Shown here: in pieces, positions 9,085 through 21,903 of the stretch
Layout: every line of letters begins with the position of its first letter
How positions within the stretch are numbered: the first letter of the stretch is position 1
Origin: JACVRW01 sp963771715
GTDB lineage: Bacteria > Actinomycetota > Thermoleophilia > Solirubrobacterales > Thermoleophilaceae
Assembly (NCBI GenBank): GCA_963771715.1
Contig: CAVYUQ010000003.1
Coordinates: forward strand, 186,001-250,000
Reading direction: 5' to 3'
Length of the DNA: 64,000 nt
Translations under genes and position numbers: made by a program
Notes under the pieces: model-generated
Databases searched by the model: none
What the model saw: the letters and a program-made list of their open reading frames with translations, nothing else
Told to the model about the DNA's origin: nothing

Positions 9085-9870
9085 TCAGATCCGGAACACG
9101 GGCACGAGCCGCTTCTCGTGCTCGGCCTCGATCTCGGCCACGACCTCCACGTGCTCCTCGATGCCCGAGCCGCGCAGCTTGGTGGCGAGCAGCTCGTCGA
9201 TCTGGAACAGGCCCGAGGAGTTGTTCATCGCGATCTGGATCTGGACGGCCTTCTCGTCGCCCGGCTCGATCGTGACCGCGTCGATCGCGGCGGCCGACAC
9301 CGAGTGGATGTTCGGGCGCCGGGTCTCGAAGGGGATCCGTGAGCGGCCGCTCGCCATGTCGAGCGCGTCGGCCACCCGGACGATCCCGGCCTCGATGGTG
9401 TGAGGGTCGCCCGCGCGGCGGTGGCCGATCACCGCGTGCAGCGCCTCCGAGATCACCACGGTGAGCTCGGGATCCTCGTAGCAGCCCTCCAGCAGCATCG
9501 GCATGCGGTCGGCCGCCAGGAACAGGCTGTACTGCTCGTGGTCGGTGCGGTGGATCGACATGCCGGTGTCGTGGAAGAGGCACGCCGCCGTGATCACCAC
9601 CTCGGCGTCGCGAGCGTTCATCCCGTGCTGGGTGACCATCGCGGGCTCGACGCCGCCGCGGTTCAGCAGGCGAAACAGGCGCAGCGCGATGTTCACGATG
9701 ATCTGGATGTGGACCCAGGAGTGGTCCGACATGTCGCGCCGGTCCGCGTTCACCTGCTGCATGTACCACCATGCGTGCAGGCGGCGGTCGGCGTTCGCCG
9801 CCTCGAGCAGCCGCTCGAGCTTGCGGTTGCCGCGGGTTGGCGCGCGGATTTCCGTCAGCGGCAGGTCCAC
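9085..9870 (-). CDS. HD-domain phosphohydrolase-like protein
   Basis: A 261-residue protein with an HD-type metal-binding domain: HSWVHIQIIVNIALRL, LFHDTGMSIHRTDHE (the His-Asp pair) and a later IRVADALDMASG. Such proteins hydrolyse phosphate esters or nucleotides. The C-terminal 90 residues form a separate alpha/beta tail (IEPGDEKAVQIQIAMNN). The start is taken at GTG 9870 (first residues VDLPLTEI), just before the divergent moaA; the frame remains open upstream but runs antisense to moaA. The substrate is unknown. Confidence 0.8.
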   Translation of the reverse strand: MDLPLTEIRAPTRGNRKLERLLEAANADRRLHAWWYMQQVNADRRDMSDHSWVHIQIIVNIALRLFRLLNRGGVEPAMVTQHGMNARDAEVVITAACLFHDTGMSIHRTDHEQYSLFLAADRMPMLLEGCYEDPELTVVISEALHAVIGHRRAGDPHTIEAGIVRVADALDMASGRSRIPFETRRPNIHSVSAAAIDAVTIEPGDEKAVQIQIAMNNSSGLFQIDELLATKLRGSGIEEHVEVVAEIEAEHEKRLVPVFRI

Positions 9871-9891
9871 GGCGGATACCCTTCCACAAAG

Positions 9892-10888
9892 GTGAACGTC
9901 GAACCCCTCGTCGACGGCCATGGCCGGCTGATCTCGGACCTGCGCGTCTCGGTCACGGACCGCTGCAACTTCCGCTGCCAGTACTGCATGCCGGCGGACG
10001 GGCTGCCCTGGCTCGACCGCGAGGAGATCCTCCACTTCGAGGAGATCGAGCGCGTGGTCAGGGTCCTGGCGCCCATGGGCGTGACCGACCTTCGGCTCAC
10101 CGGCGGCGAGCCGCTCGTGCGGCGGGAGTTCCCGCGGCTGGTGTCGATGCTCGCCCGCGTGGAGGGAATCGAGGACCTCTCGCTCACCACCAACGGCTAC
10201 CTGCTCGAGCGCGACGCCGCCGCGCTCGTCGAGGCGGGGATCACGCGCGTGAACGTGTCGATCGACTCGCTCCAGCGCGACCGCTTCTTCCAGCTCACGC
10301 GGCGCGACTCGCTGCCGCAGGTGCTGCGCGGGCTCGAGGCGATCGGCGCGCATCCCGAGGTGCGCCCGATCAAGGTGAACGCGGTGGCGCTGCGCGGGTT
10401 CACCGAGGAGGAGGCCTTGCCGTTCGCCGAGTTCGCCCGCTCGACGAGCTACCAGGTGCGCTTCATCGAGTTCATGCCGCTCGACGGCGGACCACGCGTG
10501 GTCGAGCGACCAGGTGCTCCCCGGTGAGGAGATCCGCGCGATCATCGACCGCGTCCATCCGCTCGAGGAGCTGCCGCGCGAGCCGCACTCGACCGCGCGC
10601 GTGTTCCGCTTCGCCGACGGCCGCGGCGAGATCGGCTTCATCAACCCGGTCTCCGAGCCCTTCTGCGCGGACTGCAACCGCATCCGCCTGACCGCCGACG
10701 GCAAGCTGCGCACCTGCCTGTTCTCGATCCACGAGACCGACCTGCGCGCGCCGCTCCGCGACGGCGCGAGCGACGCGGAGCTCGCGGGCGTGATCCGCGA
10801 CGCCGTCTGGCGCAAGGAGCTGAAGCACCACGTGGGCGAGCCGGGCTTCCGCCAGCCGCCGCGCACGATGTCGGCTATTGGCGGGTGA
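9892..10888 (+). CDS. moaA: GTP 3',8-cyclase MoaA, frameshifted
   Basis: This radical SAM enzyme catalyses the first step of molybdenum cofactor synthesis. The N-terminal cluster motif CNFRCQYC and the SAM-binding GGEP (RLTGGEPLVRREF) are in the first frame. An extra base near 10490 shifts the frame, after which the C-terminal second cluster FCADCNRIRLTADGKLRTC and the terminal Gly-Gly appear. Repaired length is about 332 residues, normal. The GTG start at 9892 lies 22 bases from the divergent HD gene, and its ribosome site is weak. Confidence 0.92.
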
Positions 10889-11222
10889 CCGGTACACACT
10901 GACGGTCCGGGCCGGGGCCAAGGTCCGGAAACAGCAGCTTCTAGGGCTGGACGAGGCGCTGCGCGAGCTCGAGCTGGAGGGGCGTGAGCTGGAGGCGGGT
11001 GCCGATGGTCGGCCCGAGGGCGGCACGCTCATCCGCCGGCTGGAGCCGGTGCAGATCGTGGTTGCGCGACTGGAGCTGTCGGGGCCCCGCCGCCTGCGCG
11101 CCGGCGTGGACGTGCGCGGGGACGGATCGAGCGAGGCCTTCACCGGGCGGCTGCGGCGACGGGTCGTGGAGCAGCGCGACGGCGAGAGTTCCTACGACGC
11201 CTTGCGGCGGGAACTCGCATGA
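10878..11222 (+). CDS. Hypothetical protein, coupled to moaA
   Basis: A 114-residue Arg/Glu-rich protein, probably starting at TTG 10878 inside the moaA end (MAGDRYTLTVRAGAKVRKQQ). It has alternating beta and helix character (LDEALRELELEGRELE, then RRLRAGVDVRGDGSSEAFTG). No cysteines and no membrane segment. I do not recognise a family. It overlaps the following gene by four bases, so moaA, this gene and the next form one unit. Confidence 0.65.
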   Translation: MAGDRYTLTVRAGAKVRKQQLLGLDEALRELELEGRELEAGADGRPEGGTLIRRLEPVQIVVARLELSGPRRLRAGVDVRGDGSSEAFTGRLRRRVVEQRDGESSYDALRRELA

Positions 11223-11503
11223 AGCGCTGGCGCGTGCCGCTGCCGAGAGGGGCCGAGCCGCCGATCCGCGTCTTCGTCAACGGCGTCCCGCAGGCGGAGG
11301 GGCGCGACTACGAGCTGATCGGCCGCGAGCTCCACTTCGACAAGCCGCTCGAGAAGGAACGGCTCAGCAAGGGCAAATGGACCGCGATCTTCTTCGGCCT
11401 CTGGGGCTACTACGGGAAGAACGACTCGGTAGACGTGCAGTACCGGGTCGGCGGCCGCGAGACGGTGGCGACTGGGCTGGAGATCATCCCGCCGGATGTG
11501 TAG
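11219..11503 (+). CDS. Hypothetical protein
   Basis: A 94-residue protein starting in an ATGA overlap with the previous gene. The sequence is beta-rich (PIRVFVNGVPQAEGRDYELI, then DSVDVQYRVGGRETVATGLE) and resembles the short beta domains found in tail- or adhesin-like proteins, but it has no signal peptide. No assignable function. The close coupling with moaA and the 114-residue protein suggests co-expression. Confidence 0.65.
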   Translation: MKRWRVPLPRGAEPPIRVFVNGVPQAEGRDYELIGRELHFDKPLEKERLSKGKWTAIFFGLWGYYGKNDSVDVQYRVGGRETVATGLEIIPPDV

Positions 11504-11528
11504 CCCGTCGACCGTCCTCGGCACAACC

Positions 11529-11546
11529 TTGACACGACCGTGTTAA
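11529..11546. promoter_or_regulatory. Candidate operator palindrome upstream of metF
   Basis: TTGACACGACCGTGTTAA is an imperfect 18-bp palindrome (7 of 9 base pairs, core ACACG-AC-CGTGT), ending 11 bases before the metF start. Its position at the promoter and start suits a repressor site. The regulator is not identifiable. Confidence 0.45.
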
Positions 11547-11556
11547 GGTCTGTTCC

Positions 11557-12453
11557 ATGCGGATCGCAGACCTGCTGGAGCGTCAGCGGCCGGTGTTCTC
11601 CTTCGAGTTCTTCCCGCCCAAGACCGACGAGGGGCAGCAGACGCTCCGGAACACCCTCGAGGTCCTGAAGGACGACGCTCCCGACTACGTCTCCGTGACC
11701 TACGGCGCCGGCGGCACCACGCGCAACCGGACCGTCGAGATCACCAAGACGATCAAGGGTGACTTCGGCATCGAGGCGATGGCGCACCTGTCCTGCGTAG
11801 GCGAGCCGCGCGAGCGGCTCGTCGAGCTCCTCGAGGAGATCGAGGCCGCCGGGATCCAGAACGTGCTCGCGCTGAGGGGCGATCCGCCCCGCGGCGAGGC
11901 GGCGTGGAAGCCGCACCCGGGCGGGCTGTCGTTCTCCGTCGAGCTGATCCGGCTGATCCGCGAGCGGTTCGACTTCTGCGTCGGCGCCGCGTGCTTCCCC
12001 GAGGTGCACCTCGACGCACCCGACCGCGCGAGCGACCTCCGCTACGCGAGGGAGAAGGTCGAGGCCGGGGCCGGCTTCCTCATCACCCAGCTCTTCTTCG
12101 ACAACGACTTCTACTTCGAGTACGTGGACGACGCGCGCGCGGCCGGCATCGACGTGCCGATCATCCCCGGGATCATGCCGATCACGAACTACGGCCAGAT
12201 CCACCGCTTCACGGACATGTGCGGCGCCACGATCCCGGAGGACCTCGAGCGGCAGCTCACCGGGCGCGCCGACGACCCGGAAGCGGTTGCAGAGCTCGGG
12301 GTCGCTTACGCGACCCTCCAGTGCTCCGATCTCCTGGCGCGAGGCGCGCCCGGAATCCACTTCTACACCCTCAACCGCTCGCCGGCAACGCGGGCGATCC
12401 TGGCCGCGCTGCGCGCGGCCCACCCCTGGACGCGCGCGAAGGCGGCCGTCTAG
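11557..12453 (+). CDS. metF: 5,10-methylenetetrahydrofolate reductase
   Basis: This FAD enzyme reduces methylene-THF to methyl-THF and supplies the methyl group for methionine synthesis. The 298 residues cover the whole TIM barrel: FSFEFFPPKTDEG at the N-terminus, SVTYGAGGTTRNRTVE, NVLALRGDPP, FITQLFFDND and the C-terminal GIHFYTLNRSPATRAI. It is intact in one frame. Its stop overlaps the convergent MBL-fold gene by four bases. Confidence 0.95.
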   Translation: MRIADLLERQRPVFSFEFFPPKTDEGQQTLRNTLEVLKDDAPDYVSVTYGAGGTTRNRTVEITKTIKGDFGIEAMAHLSCVGEPRERLVELLEEIEAAGIQNVLALRGDPPRGEAAWKPHPGGLSFSVELIRLIRERFDFCVGAACFPEVHLDAPDRASDLRYAREKVEAGAGFLITQLFFDNDFYFEYVDDARAAGIDVPIIPGIMPITNYGQIHRFTDMCGATIPEDLERQLTGRADDPEAVAELGVAYATLQCSDLLARGAPGIHFYTLNRSPATRAILAALRAAHPWTRAKAAV

Positions 12454-13448
12454 CCGGTCAGGCGCCAGCGCTCCGGGTCGTCGCCGTCCAGTCGCTCGAC
12501 CTCCCCGCGGAGCTCCATGTGGCGCAGGTAGCAGAGCGCCTCCGAGAGGCCCCAGCCGATCATCATCGGGCCCGGGAGCTCCACGTCGAGCATCTCGGGG
12601 ACGATGTCGAACGCGGTGCGGGGACCATCCGCCAGCGCGCGGCGAATTCGCTCGATGCGCTCGGCGACCGCGCGCCGGTTCGCCTCGGTGAGGGCGCGCG
12701 CGTCGCGCACCGGGCGGCCGTGGCCCGCGAGGATGAGCTGCACGTCGAGCTGGTCGACGACGTCGAGGCTCGACAGGAACTCGCCGGCTGGGTCGGGCGT
12801 GTAGCCGAAGTCGTAGTAGAGCGAGACGCGGCCGAGCAGATGGTCGCCCGAGAGCAGCAGCCCGCGCTCCGGCTGGTGGAGGACCACGTGCGAGGGGGCG
12901 TGGCCGGGCGTCTCGTACACCTGCCAGCTGCCGAAGTCGGTCTCCACCTCCACACCGGGCAGCAGCTCGCGGTCGGGCGGCACGATCGCCGCGATGCCGA
13001 AACTCTGGCCGCCGCGCGCCTGCTTGTACGCGGCGAGGGCGTCGGCCGGCACTCCCGACTGGCGCGCGATCTCGAAGCGCCGCTCGAAGGCCCGCTGCGG
13101 GTCCTCCGCCGCCCTGGTCATGTGCTCGTGGTTCGGGTGCATCCACAGCTCCGCGCCGCTCCGCTCGATGATCGGCCCGGCCTGGCCGTAGTGGTCGGAG
13201 TGCGCGTGCGTGCAGACCACGAGCCGCACGTGCTCCACGCGCAGGCCGGCCTGGTCGAGCGCGAGCTCGAGCTGGCGCATCGAGCCGGGCTCGTGGAGGC
13301 CCGTGTCGACGAGCACGACGCCGTCGCCGGCGGCTACCGCATAGGCGTTGCCGTGCGGAACGCCCGGCCAGGGAAGTGGAAGGCGCAGCCGCCAGAGTCC
13401 CGGCAGCACCCGGTCGGCGCGGGCCAGCTCGCGTCGGCGCGCCGTCAC
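12450..13448 (-). CDS. Metallo-beta-lactamase-fold hydrolase
   Basis: A 332-residue hydrolase with the full di-zinc set: THAHSDHYG, a later His in TPGHAPSHVVL, the bridging Asp in LLSGDHLLGR, and AGHGRPV. A C-terminal winged-helix-like region (LSEALCYLRHMELRGEVERL) follows, as in LACTB2/glyoxalase II-like enzymes acting on thioesters or RNA. The substrate is unknown. Its start overlaps the stop of the flavoenzyme gene (ATGA); it is the last gene of a three-gene operon. Confidence 0.85.
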   Translation of the reverse strand: MTARRRELARADRVLPGLWRLRLPLPWPGVPHGNAYAVAAGDGVVLVDTGLHEPGSMRQLELALDQAGLRVEHVRLVVCTHAHSDHYGQAGPIIERSGAELWMHPNHEHMTRAAEDPQRAFERRFEIARQSGVPADALAAYKQARGGQSFGIAAIVPPDRELLPGVEVETDFGSWQVYETPGHAPSHVVLHQPERGLLLSGDHLLGRVSLYYDFGYTPDPAGEFLSSLDVVDQLDVQLILAGHGRPVRDARALTEANRRAVAERIERIRRALADGPRTAFDIVPEMLDVELPGPMMIGWGLSEALCYLRHMELRGEVERLDGDDPERWRLTG

Positions 13449-15025
13449 GGGTCGATCAGGACACCGGGATTCAGGATGCCGGCGGGGTCGACGGCGGACT
13501 TCGCTGCGCGCAGCGCCGCCGCGAAGGGCTCCGGACGCTGCCGGTCGTACCAGGGCCTGTGGTCGCGGCCGACCGCGTGGTGATGCGTGATCGTGCCGCC
13601 GGCTCCGGCGATCGCCTCGGACGCCGCCTGCTTCAGCTCACCCCACTGCTCGAGCTCCTCGCCGCGGCGCGCCGGCGCGAGCACAGTGAAGTAGGGCGCG
13701 GCGCCGTCGGGGTAGACGTGCGTGAGCCGGCAGGTCACTACGCCCTGGCCGCCAAGCGCCTCACGGACGCGCTCGCGCACACCGTCCACCAGGTCGGCGA
13801 AGCGGTCCCAGGTGATCGCGGTCTCGAAGGTCTCGGCCAGGACGCCGGCGGCGACGAGCGTGTCGCGCAGGTACGGCGCCTGGAGGAAGGCGTCGCGCCA
13901 GGCGCCCTCGGAGCTGCCGCGCTGGGAGGAGGCGGCGCCCGCCGGGCGCTCGCGCGGGCGCCCGCCATGGTCCGAGCAGAGCTCGAGCGCTCGCGCCATC
14001 CACGGGCCCAGCTCGTGGTCGGCGGATTCGAACCCGAGCACGAGCAGCGCCTTGCCGTCGGGTGCCGCGCCGGTCAGCGCGGCCTCGACGGGGTCGAGCA
14101 GCCGGCAGTTCGACGGGTGGAGACCGGACTGCGACAGGGCACGCACGGCCTGCGCACCGCTCTCGAACGAGTCGAACAGCACCGCCGCCGACTCCCGGAA
14201 GCGCGGCGCGTCCTGCACGCGCATCCAGGCCTCCGTGATCACGCCGAGGATGCCTTCGGAGCCGATCAGCAGCCGGTCGGGGCTCGGTCCGGCGCCGGAA
14301 GCGGGCAGGCGGCGGCTCTCCCACCAGCCGCTCGGCGTCAGAGCGCGCACGGATTCGACGAAGTCGTCGATGTGCGTGTGGAGCGTGGCGAAGTGGCCGC
14401 CGGCGCGTGTCGCGATCCAGCCGCCGAGCGTCGAGAACTCGAACGACTGCGGGAAGTGGCGAAGGGTCAGGTCGTGGCCGCGCAGCTGGTCCTCGAGAGC
14501 CGGTCCCGTGACGCCCGCCTGGATGCGGGCCGCCCGCGACACCCGATCCACCTCGAGCACGCGGTCGAGGCGCTTGAGGTCGATCGACACCGACGGCCGC
14601 TCGGCTGGCGGCTCCACCCCGCCCACCACGCTCGTGCCGCCGCCGAACGGGATCGCCGCGGCGCCCGCCTCCTCGCACCAGGCGAGCACGTGCTCGAGCT
14701 CCGACTCGTCGGATGGGTGGGCGACCACGTCGGGCGGGTTGTCGAAGCGCCCGCGGAACGCGCGCACCACGTCGCGGTAGGACTTCCCGTACGCGTGCGC
14801 GGCGCGCTCGTAGGGATCGCTCCGGCAGATCGCGGCCAGCGAGGCGGGCGGCTCCAGTCGCGCTGCCGGGAGCTCGAGCTCCTCGAGCCGAGCAGGCCGC
14901 TCGACCTCGGCAGCGCCGAAGCCCAGGTGCTCGCGGGCCGCGGCGGCCGCCGCCTCGACCTCCGCGTGCGGCGGCTGCTGGTCCTCGAAGCCCCAGCCCC
15001 AGAATTTCCGCCGTCGTTCGCTCAC
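13445..15025 (-). CDS. Alkyldihydroxyacetonephosphate synthase-like FAD oxidase
   Basis: A 526-residue flavoprotein of the vanillyl-alcohol-oxidase superfamily. N-terminal RRKFWGWGFEDQ and the C-terminal histidine cluster ITHHHAVGRDHRPWY are hallmarks of alkyl-DHAP synthase, which makes the ether bond of ether lipids. The FAD-binding motif PFGGGTSVVGG is present. Bacterial homologues may instead be lactate/glycolate-type dehydrogenases. It is coupled by four-base overlaps to the MBL hydrolase downstream and the metallophosphoesterase upstream. Confidence 0.82.
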   Translation of the reverse strand: MSERRRKFWGWGFEDQQPPHAEVEAAAAAAREHLGFGAAEVERPARLEELELPAARLEPPASLAAICRSDPYERAAHAYGKSYRDVVRAFRGRFDNPPDVVAHPSDESELEHVLAWCEEAGAAAIPFGGGTSVVGGVEPPAERPSVSIDLKRLDRVLEVDRVSRAARIQAGVTGPALEDQLRGHDLTLRHFPQSFEFSTLGGWIATRAGGHFATLHTHIDDFVESVRALTPSGWWESRRLPASGAGPSPDRLLIGSEGILGVITEAWMRVQDAPRFRESAAVLFDSFESGAQAVRALSQSGLHPSNCRLLDPVEAALTGAAPDGKALLVLGFESADHELGPWMARALELCSDHGGRPRERPAGAASSQRGSSEGAWRDAFLQAPYLRDTLVAAGVLAETFETAITWDRFADLVDGVRERVREALGGQGVVTCRLTHVYPDGAAPYFTVLAPARRGEELEQWGELKQAASEAIAGAGGTITHHHAVGRDHRPWYDRQRPEPFAAALRAAKSAVDPAGILNPGVLIDP

Positions 15026-16455
15026 TGGCCCACCCTAAGGCGCTCCGCGCGTGCCGAGCCGTTGTCGGCGTCGATCTGGACGAGGTCGGCGGCCGTCGGC
15101 TCGAAACCGCCCTCGCGTCCGTAGATCAGGACGGCGAGCCCGAACGGCTGCCCCTTCTCGAGGTTGCCGGTGCCGCCCCCGCCGACCGTCCCGCCGTTCA
15201 GCTCCACGAAGTTCGTGGACGAGCGGAAGCTCTGCATGTGGGTGTGCCCGGTGAGCAGCACGAGCGGCCGCCTGGGCGGGATTCGGCGCAGCTCCTCGGC
15301 GGCGTCCTGCGCCAGCATGGGCGAGTGCACCATCACCACGTCGACCCGCCCGAGCAGCGGCCGCAGCCAGTCGCGGAATACCTCCTCCTGCTCCGGCGTC
15401 GGCTGGGGCTCCCCGACGGAGCGGAAGTGTTCGCGCGCCCGTCGCTCGAAGGGGTCCGAGTAGCCCGCCACGCGCAGCCCGCGCACCCTCACGACCACGG
15501 GGCCGTGGCTCCCGTCCGGACGCAGGCGCCCGCGCTCGGTCAGGACGATCCCCCCGGCGAGAGCCATCCGGCGCACGAGCGCGTCCGAGTCGTGGTTGCC
15601 CGAGACGAACACGAACGGGTGGCCGATCCGCACGATTCGCTCCACGAGCGTGAACTCGAACGGCGAGCCACTCGAGGTGAGGTCGCCGGCGAAGAAGAGC
15701 GGCCTGCGCCCCACGGCGCGGTCTAGCGCTGGCAGCGCCAGCAGGTTGTTGTGCAGGTCCGACGCGAGCACCAGGTGGTGGAGGTCGCGCCCCGGCTCGC
15801 GGCGCGAGCTGGCCGCCACGAGCCGAGCGAGCCCCACCAACTGCTCGTTCAGCTCCTCCGAGATCGCGCGCGCCGAGCCCTGCGCCTGCTCGACGGCCCG
15901 CAGCGCAACCGGGATGTCCGGGCCGTTGGCGTAGTACTCGGGATCGGCGATCTCGCCGCGCGGCGGCAGCAGCAGGCCCACGGCGAGGCACAGCGCGAGC
16001 GTCGTTCCTATCGCCGTGGCGAACAACCATCGGACCCGCGGCGCTCCGTGCCCGCGCACGGCCAGCGCCATGACGAGCCCGGCCGTGAGGGCAAACGCGA
16101 ACATCACCAGCACAAGCACGCGCAGGTACGACGCAACCGCGTCCCGGGCCTCGTGCCGCACCGCCTGCACGTCGGGGAGCTGGCCCGCGGCCACACGCTC
16201 GGCGGCCTCGCGGTCCACGGTCCGCACGTCCACGGACAGCCGTGCCGGGAGGCGTACCGCCGCGAAGCGCGCGCCCCAGTCCACGAGCGGGACGTACACG
16301 TCGAGCGCGCCCCGGTGGAATGGCTGAACCGACAGCTCGATCCGGCCCACGCTGAGCTCGCGCTCCGCGCTATAGGTCGCGAGCGCCAGCAGCCCCCCGC
16401 CGAGAACGGCGATCACGACGAGGGCCACTGCCGCAGCGCTGCGGATGGTCCTCAC
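15022..16455 (-). CDS. Membrane-anchored metallophosphoesterase
   Basis: A 477-residue protein. The N-terminal part has a transmembrane helix (AAAVALVVIAVLGGGLLALA), an extracytoplasmic-type domain, and two more helices (VLVLVMFAFALTAGLVMALA; WLFATAIGTTLALCLAVGLL). The C-terminal catalytic domain carries the calcineurin-like metal motifs in order: SDLHNN, FAGDLTS, GNHDSD, MVHSPM and TGHTHMQ. The GTG at 16455 is chosen as start because the first helix follows directly. It heads the operon with the AGPS-like and MBL-fold enzymes and may act on a phospholipid or pyrophosphate. Confidence 0.82.
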   Translation of the reverse strand: MRTIRSAAAVALVVIAVLGGGLLALATYSAERELSVGRIELSVQPFHRGALDVYVPLVDWGARFAAVRLPARLSVDVRTVDREAAERVAAGQLPDVQAVRHEARDAVASYLRVLVLVMFAFALTAGLVMALAVRGHGAPRVRWLFATAIGTTLALCLAVGLLLPPRGEIADPEYYANGPDIPVALRAVEQAQGSARAISEELNEQLVGLARLVAASSRREPGRDLHHLVLASDLHNNLLALPALDRAVGRRPLFFAGDLTSSGSPFEFTLVERIVRIGHPFVFVSGNHDSDALVRRMALAGGIVLTERGRLRPDGSHGPVVVRVRGLRVAGYSDPFERRAREHFRSVGEPQPTPEQEEVFRDWLRPLLGRVDVVMVHSPMLAQDAAEELRRIPPRRPLVLLTGHTHMQSFRSSTNFVELNGGTVGGGGTGNLEKGQPFGLAVLIYGREGGFEPTAADLVQIDADNGSARAERLRVGQ

Positions 16456-16505
16456 CGCCCACAAAGTAGCGGCGCGCGGCTCGGGGGCTACAGTTGAGGG
16501 CAGGG

Positions 16506-20777
<4,272 letters not shown>

Positions 20778-20801
<24 letters not shown>

Positions 20802-21179
20802 CGGCGCGCCGAGCGCGCGCAGGGTCGCCAGCACGGCTATCGCCAGCGTGGTCAGCGCGCTGACCACGCACCACTGGCAGATCGCGTCGATGCGGAACAG
20901 TTCGGCCCAGGTCAGGTAAGCGCTGAACGCCACCGCCAGGTAGGAGAGCAGGGCGGTCAGCTCGACCCGCGCCCAGAGCGACCCGAGCAGCGCGGCGTAG
21001 CCCACCACGCCGAGCACCGCGACTGGGATGCCAATGAGCTCGGCGTAGTCGGAGCTCTGCACGCGCTCGCAGTCACTGATGCCGCTGCAGACCGGGTCGA
21101 TGCCCGCGTAGTGCACCCACGTGAGGTAGGCGCTGATCGCGAGTCCGAGCAGGGCGAGACTCGCAATCGCCCTCCTCAC
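20778..21179 (-). CDS. Vitamin K epoxide reductase family protein
   Basis: A 133-residue integral membrane protein with four hydrophobic helices. It carries the loop cysteines (PVCSGISDCERVQSS) and the catalytic CQWC motif in helix four. Bacterial VKORs reoxidise DsbA with quinone and so drive extracytoplasmic disulfide formation. It overlaps the DsbA-like gene by four bases, which supports that pairing. Its 3' end overlaps the convergent oxoglutarate dehydrogenase gene by 24 bases. Confidence 0.9.
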
Positions 21180-21868
21180 CCGCGGAGCTCCTCATCGATG
21201 CGCGGCACGAACGCGCCCGGGGTGAGCTCGCTGGGCTCGAAGCGCGACAGCGTCCCGCCCGTTCGGCCGATCAGGAAGGAGGGCGTGGAGTCGATGCCGA
21301 GCGTGCGGGCGGCCTGCTCGGCTTGACGAACCTGCCGCTCGGCGGCGGCCCCCGCGTCGAGGCTGCGGACGCCGGCGTCCGCAGCGAGGCCCTCGATGAA
21401 GTCGTGGGTGGCGTAGCCCGAGTTTTCACGCCCCTGCCGCTGGTACGCGAGCGCGACGAACTGCCACATCCGGTCGTGCGCGGCTGCACCGGCCGCGGCC
21501 CGCGCGAGGCGATCCGAGTCGGGCCCGAGGAAGCGCAGCAGCCTCAGCTCGAGCCGCAGCTTGCCGGTGCGCACGTAGCGCCTGACGATGTCCGGGAAGA
21601 CGTCTCGCTCGTATTGCGCGCAGAACGGACACTGGAGGTCCGCGAACTCGACCATGGTCACGGGCGCGTCGGGCGAGCCGAGGGCGATGCCGGACTGCGG
21701 GATGCCGTTGAGGGCAGACTCCGCGGCGGCAGCGCCGCCCTTCGTCGGCTCGCTCTTCCCGGGCGCGCCGACGGCCACGAGGGCGACGACCGCCACCACC
21801 GCGAGCGCGGCGAGCAGGCCGAGACGGGTGAGCATGGAGGTGCGCGTCATCGTTCCCATGCTTGCCAT
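21176..21868 (-). CDS. DsbA-like thiol:disulfide oxidoreductase
   Basis: A 230-residue exported protein with an N-terminal helix (LGLLAALAVVAVVALVAVGA), a thioredoxin fold with active site CPFC (FADLQCPFCAQYE), a helical insertion and the cis-Pro region STPSFLIGR. It oxidises cysteines in secreted proteins and would be reoxidised by the adjacent VKOR. Several ATG codons (at 21868 and shortly after) could start it; the first is listed. Confidence 0.88.
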   Translation of the reverse strand: MASMGTMTRTSMLTRLGLLAALAVVAVVALVAVGAPGKSEPTKGGAAAAESALNGIPQSGIALGSPDAPVTMVEFADLQCPFCAQYERDVFPDIVRRYVRTGKLRLELRLLRFLGPDSDRLARAAAGAAAHDRMWQFVALAYQRQGRENSGYATHDFIEGLAADAGVRSLDAGAAAERQVRQAEQAARTLGIDSTPSFLIGRTGGTLSRFEPSELTPGAFVPRIDEELRG

Positions 21869-21903
21869 ATCGGCTGAAGGGAACCTGAAGCTTTATCCCC
21901 GCG

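Noticed and set aside
9085..10899. A 604-residue minus-strand frame extending the HD-domain protein over moaA
   Set aside because: The part beyond 9870 is antisense to moaA with its two iron-sulfur motifs; it is a high-GC shadow frame.
13376..15124. A 582-residue plus-strand frame
   Set aside because: Antisense to the AGPS-like flavoenzyme; no motif of its own.
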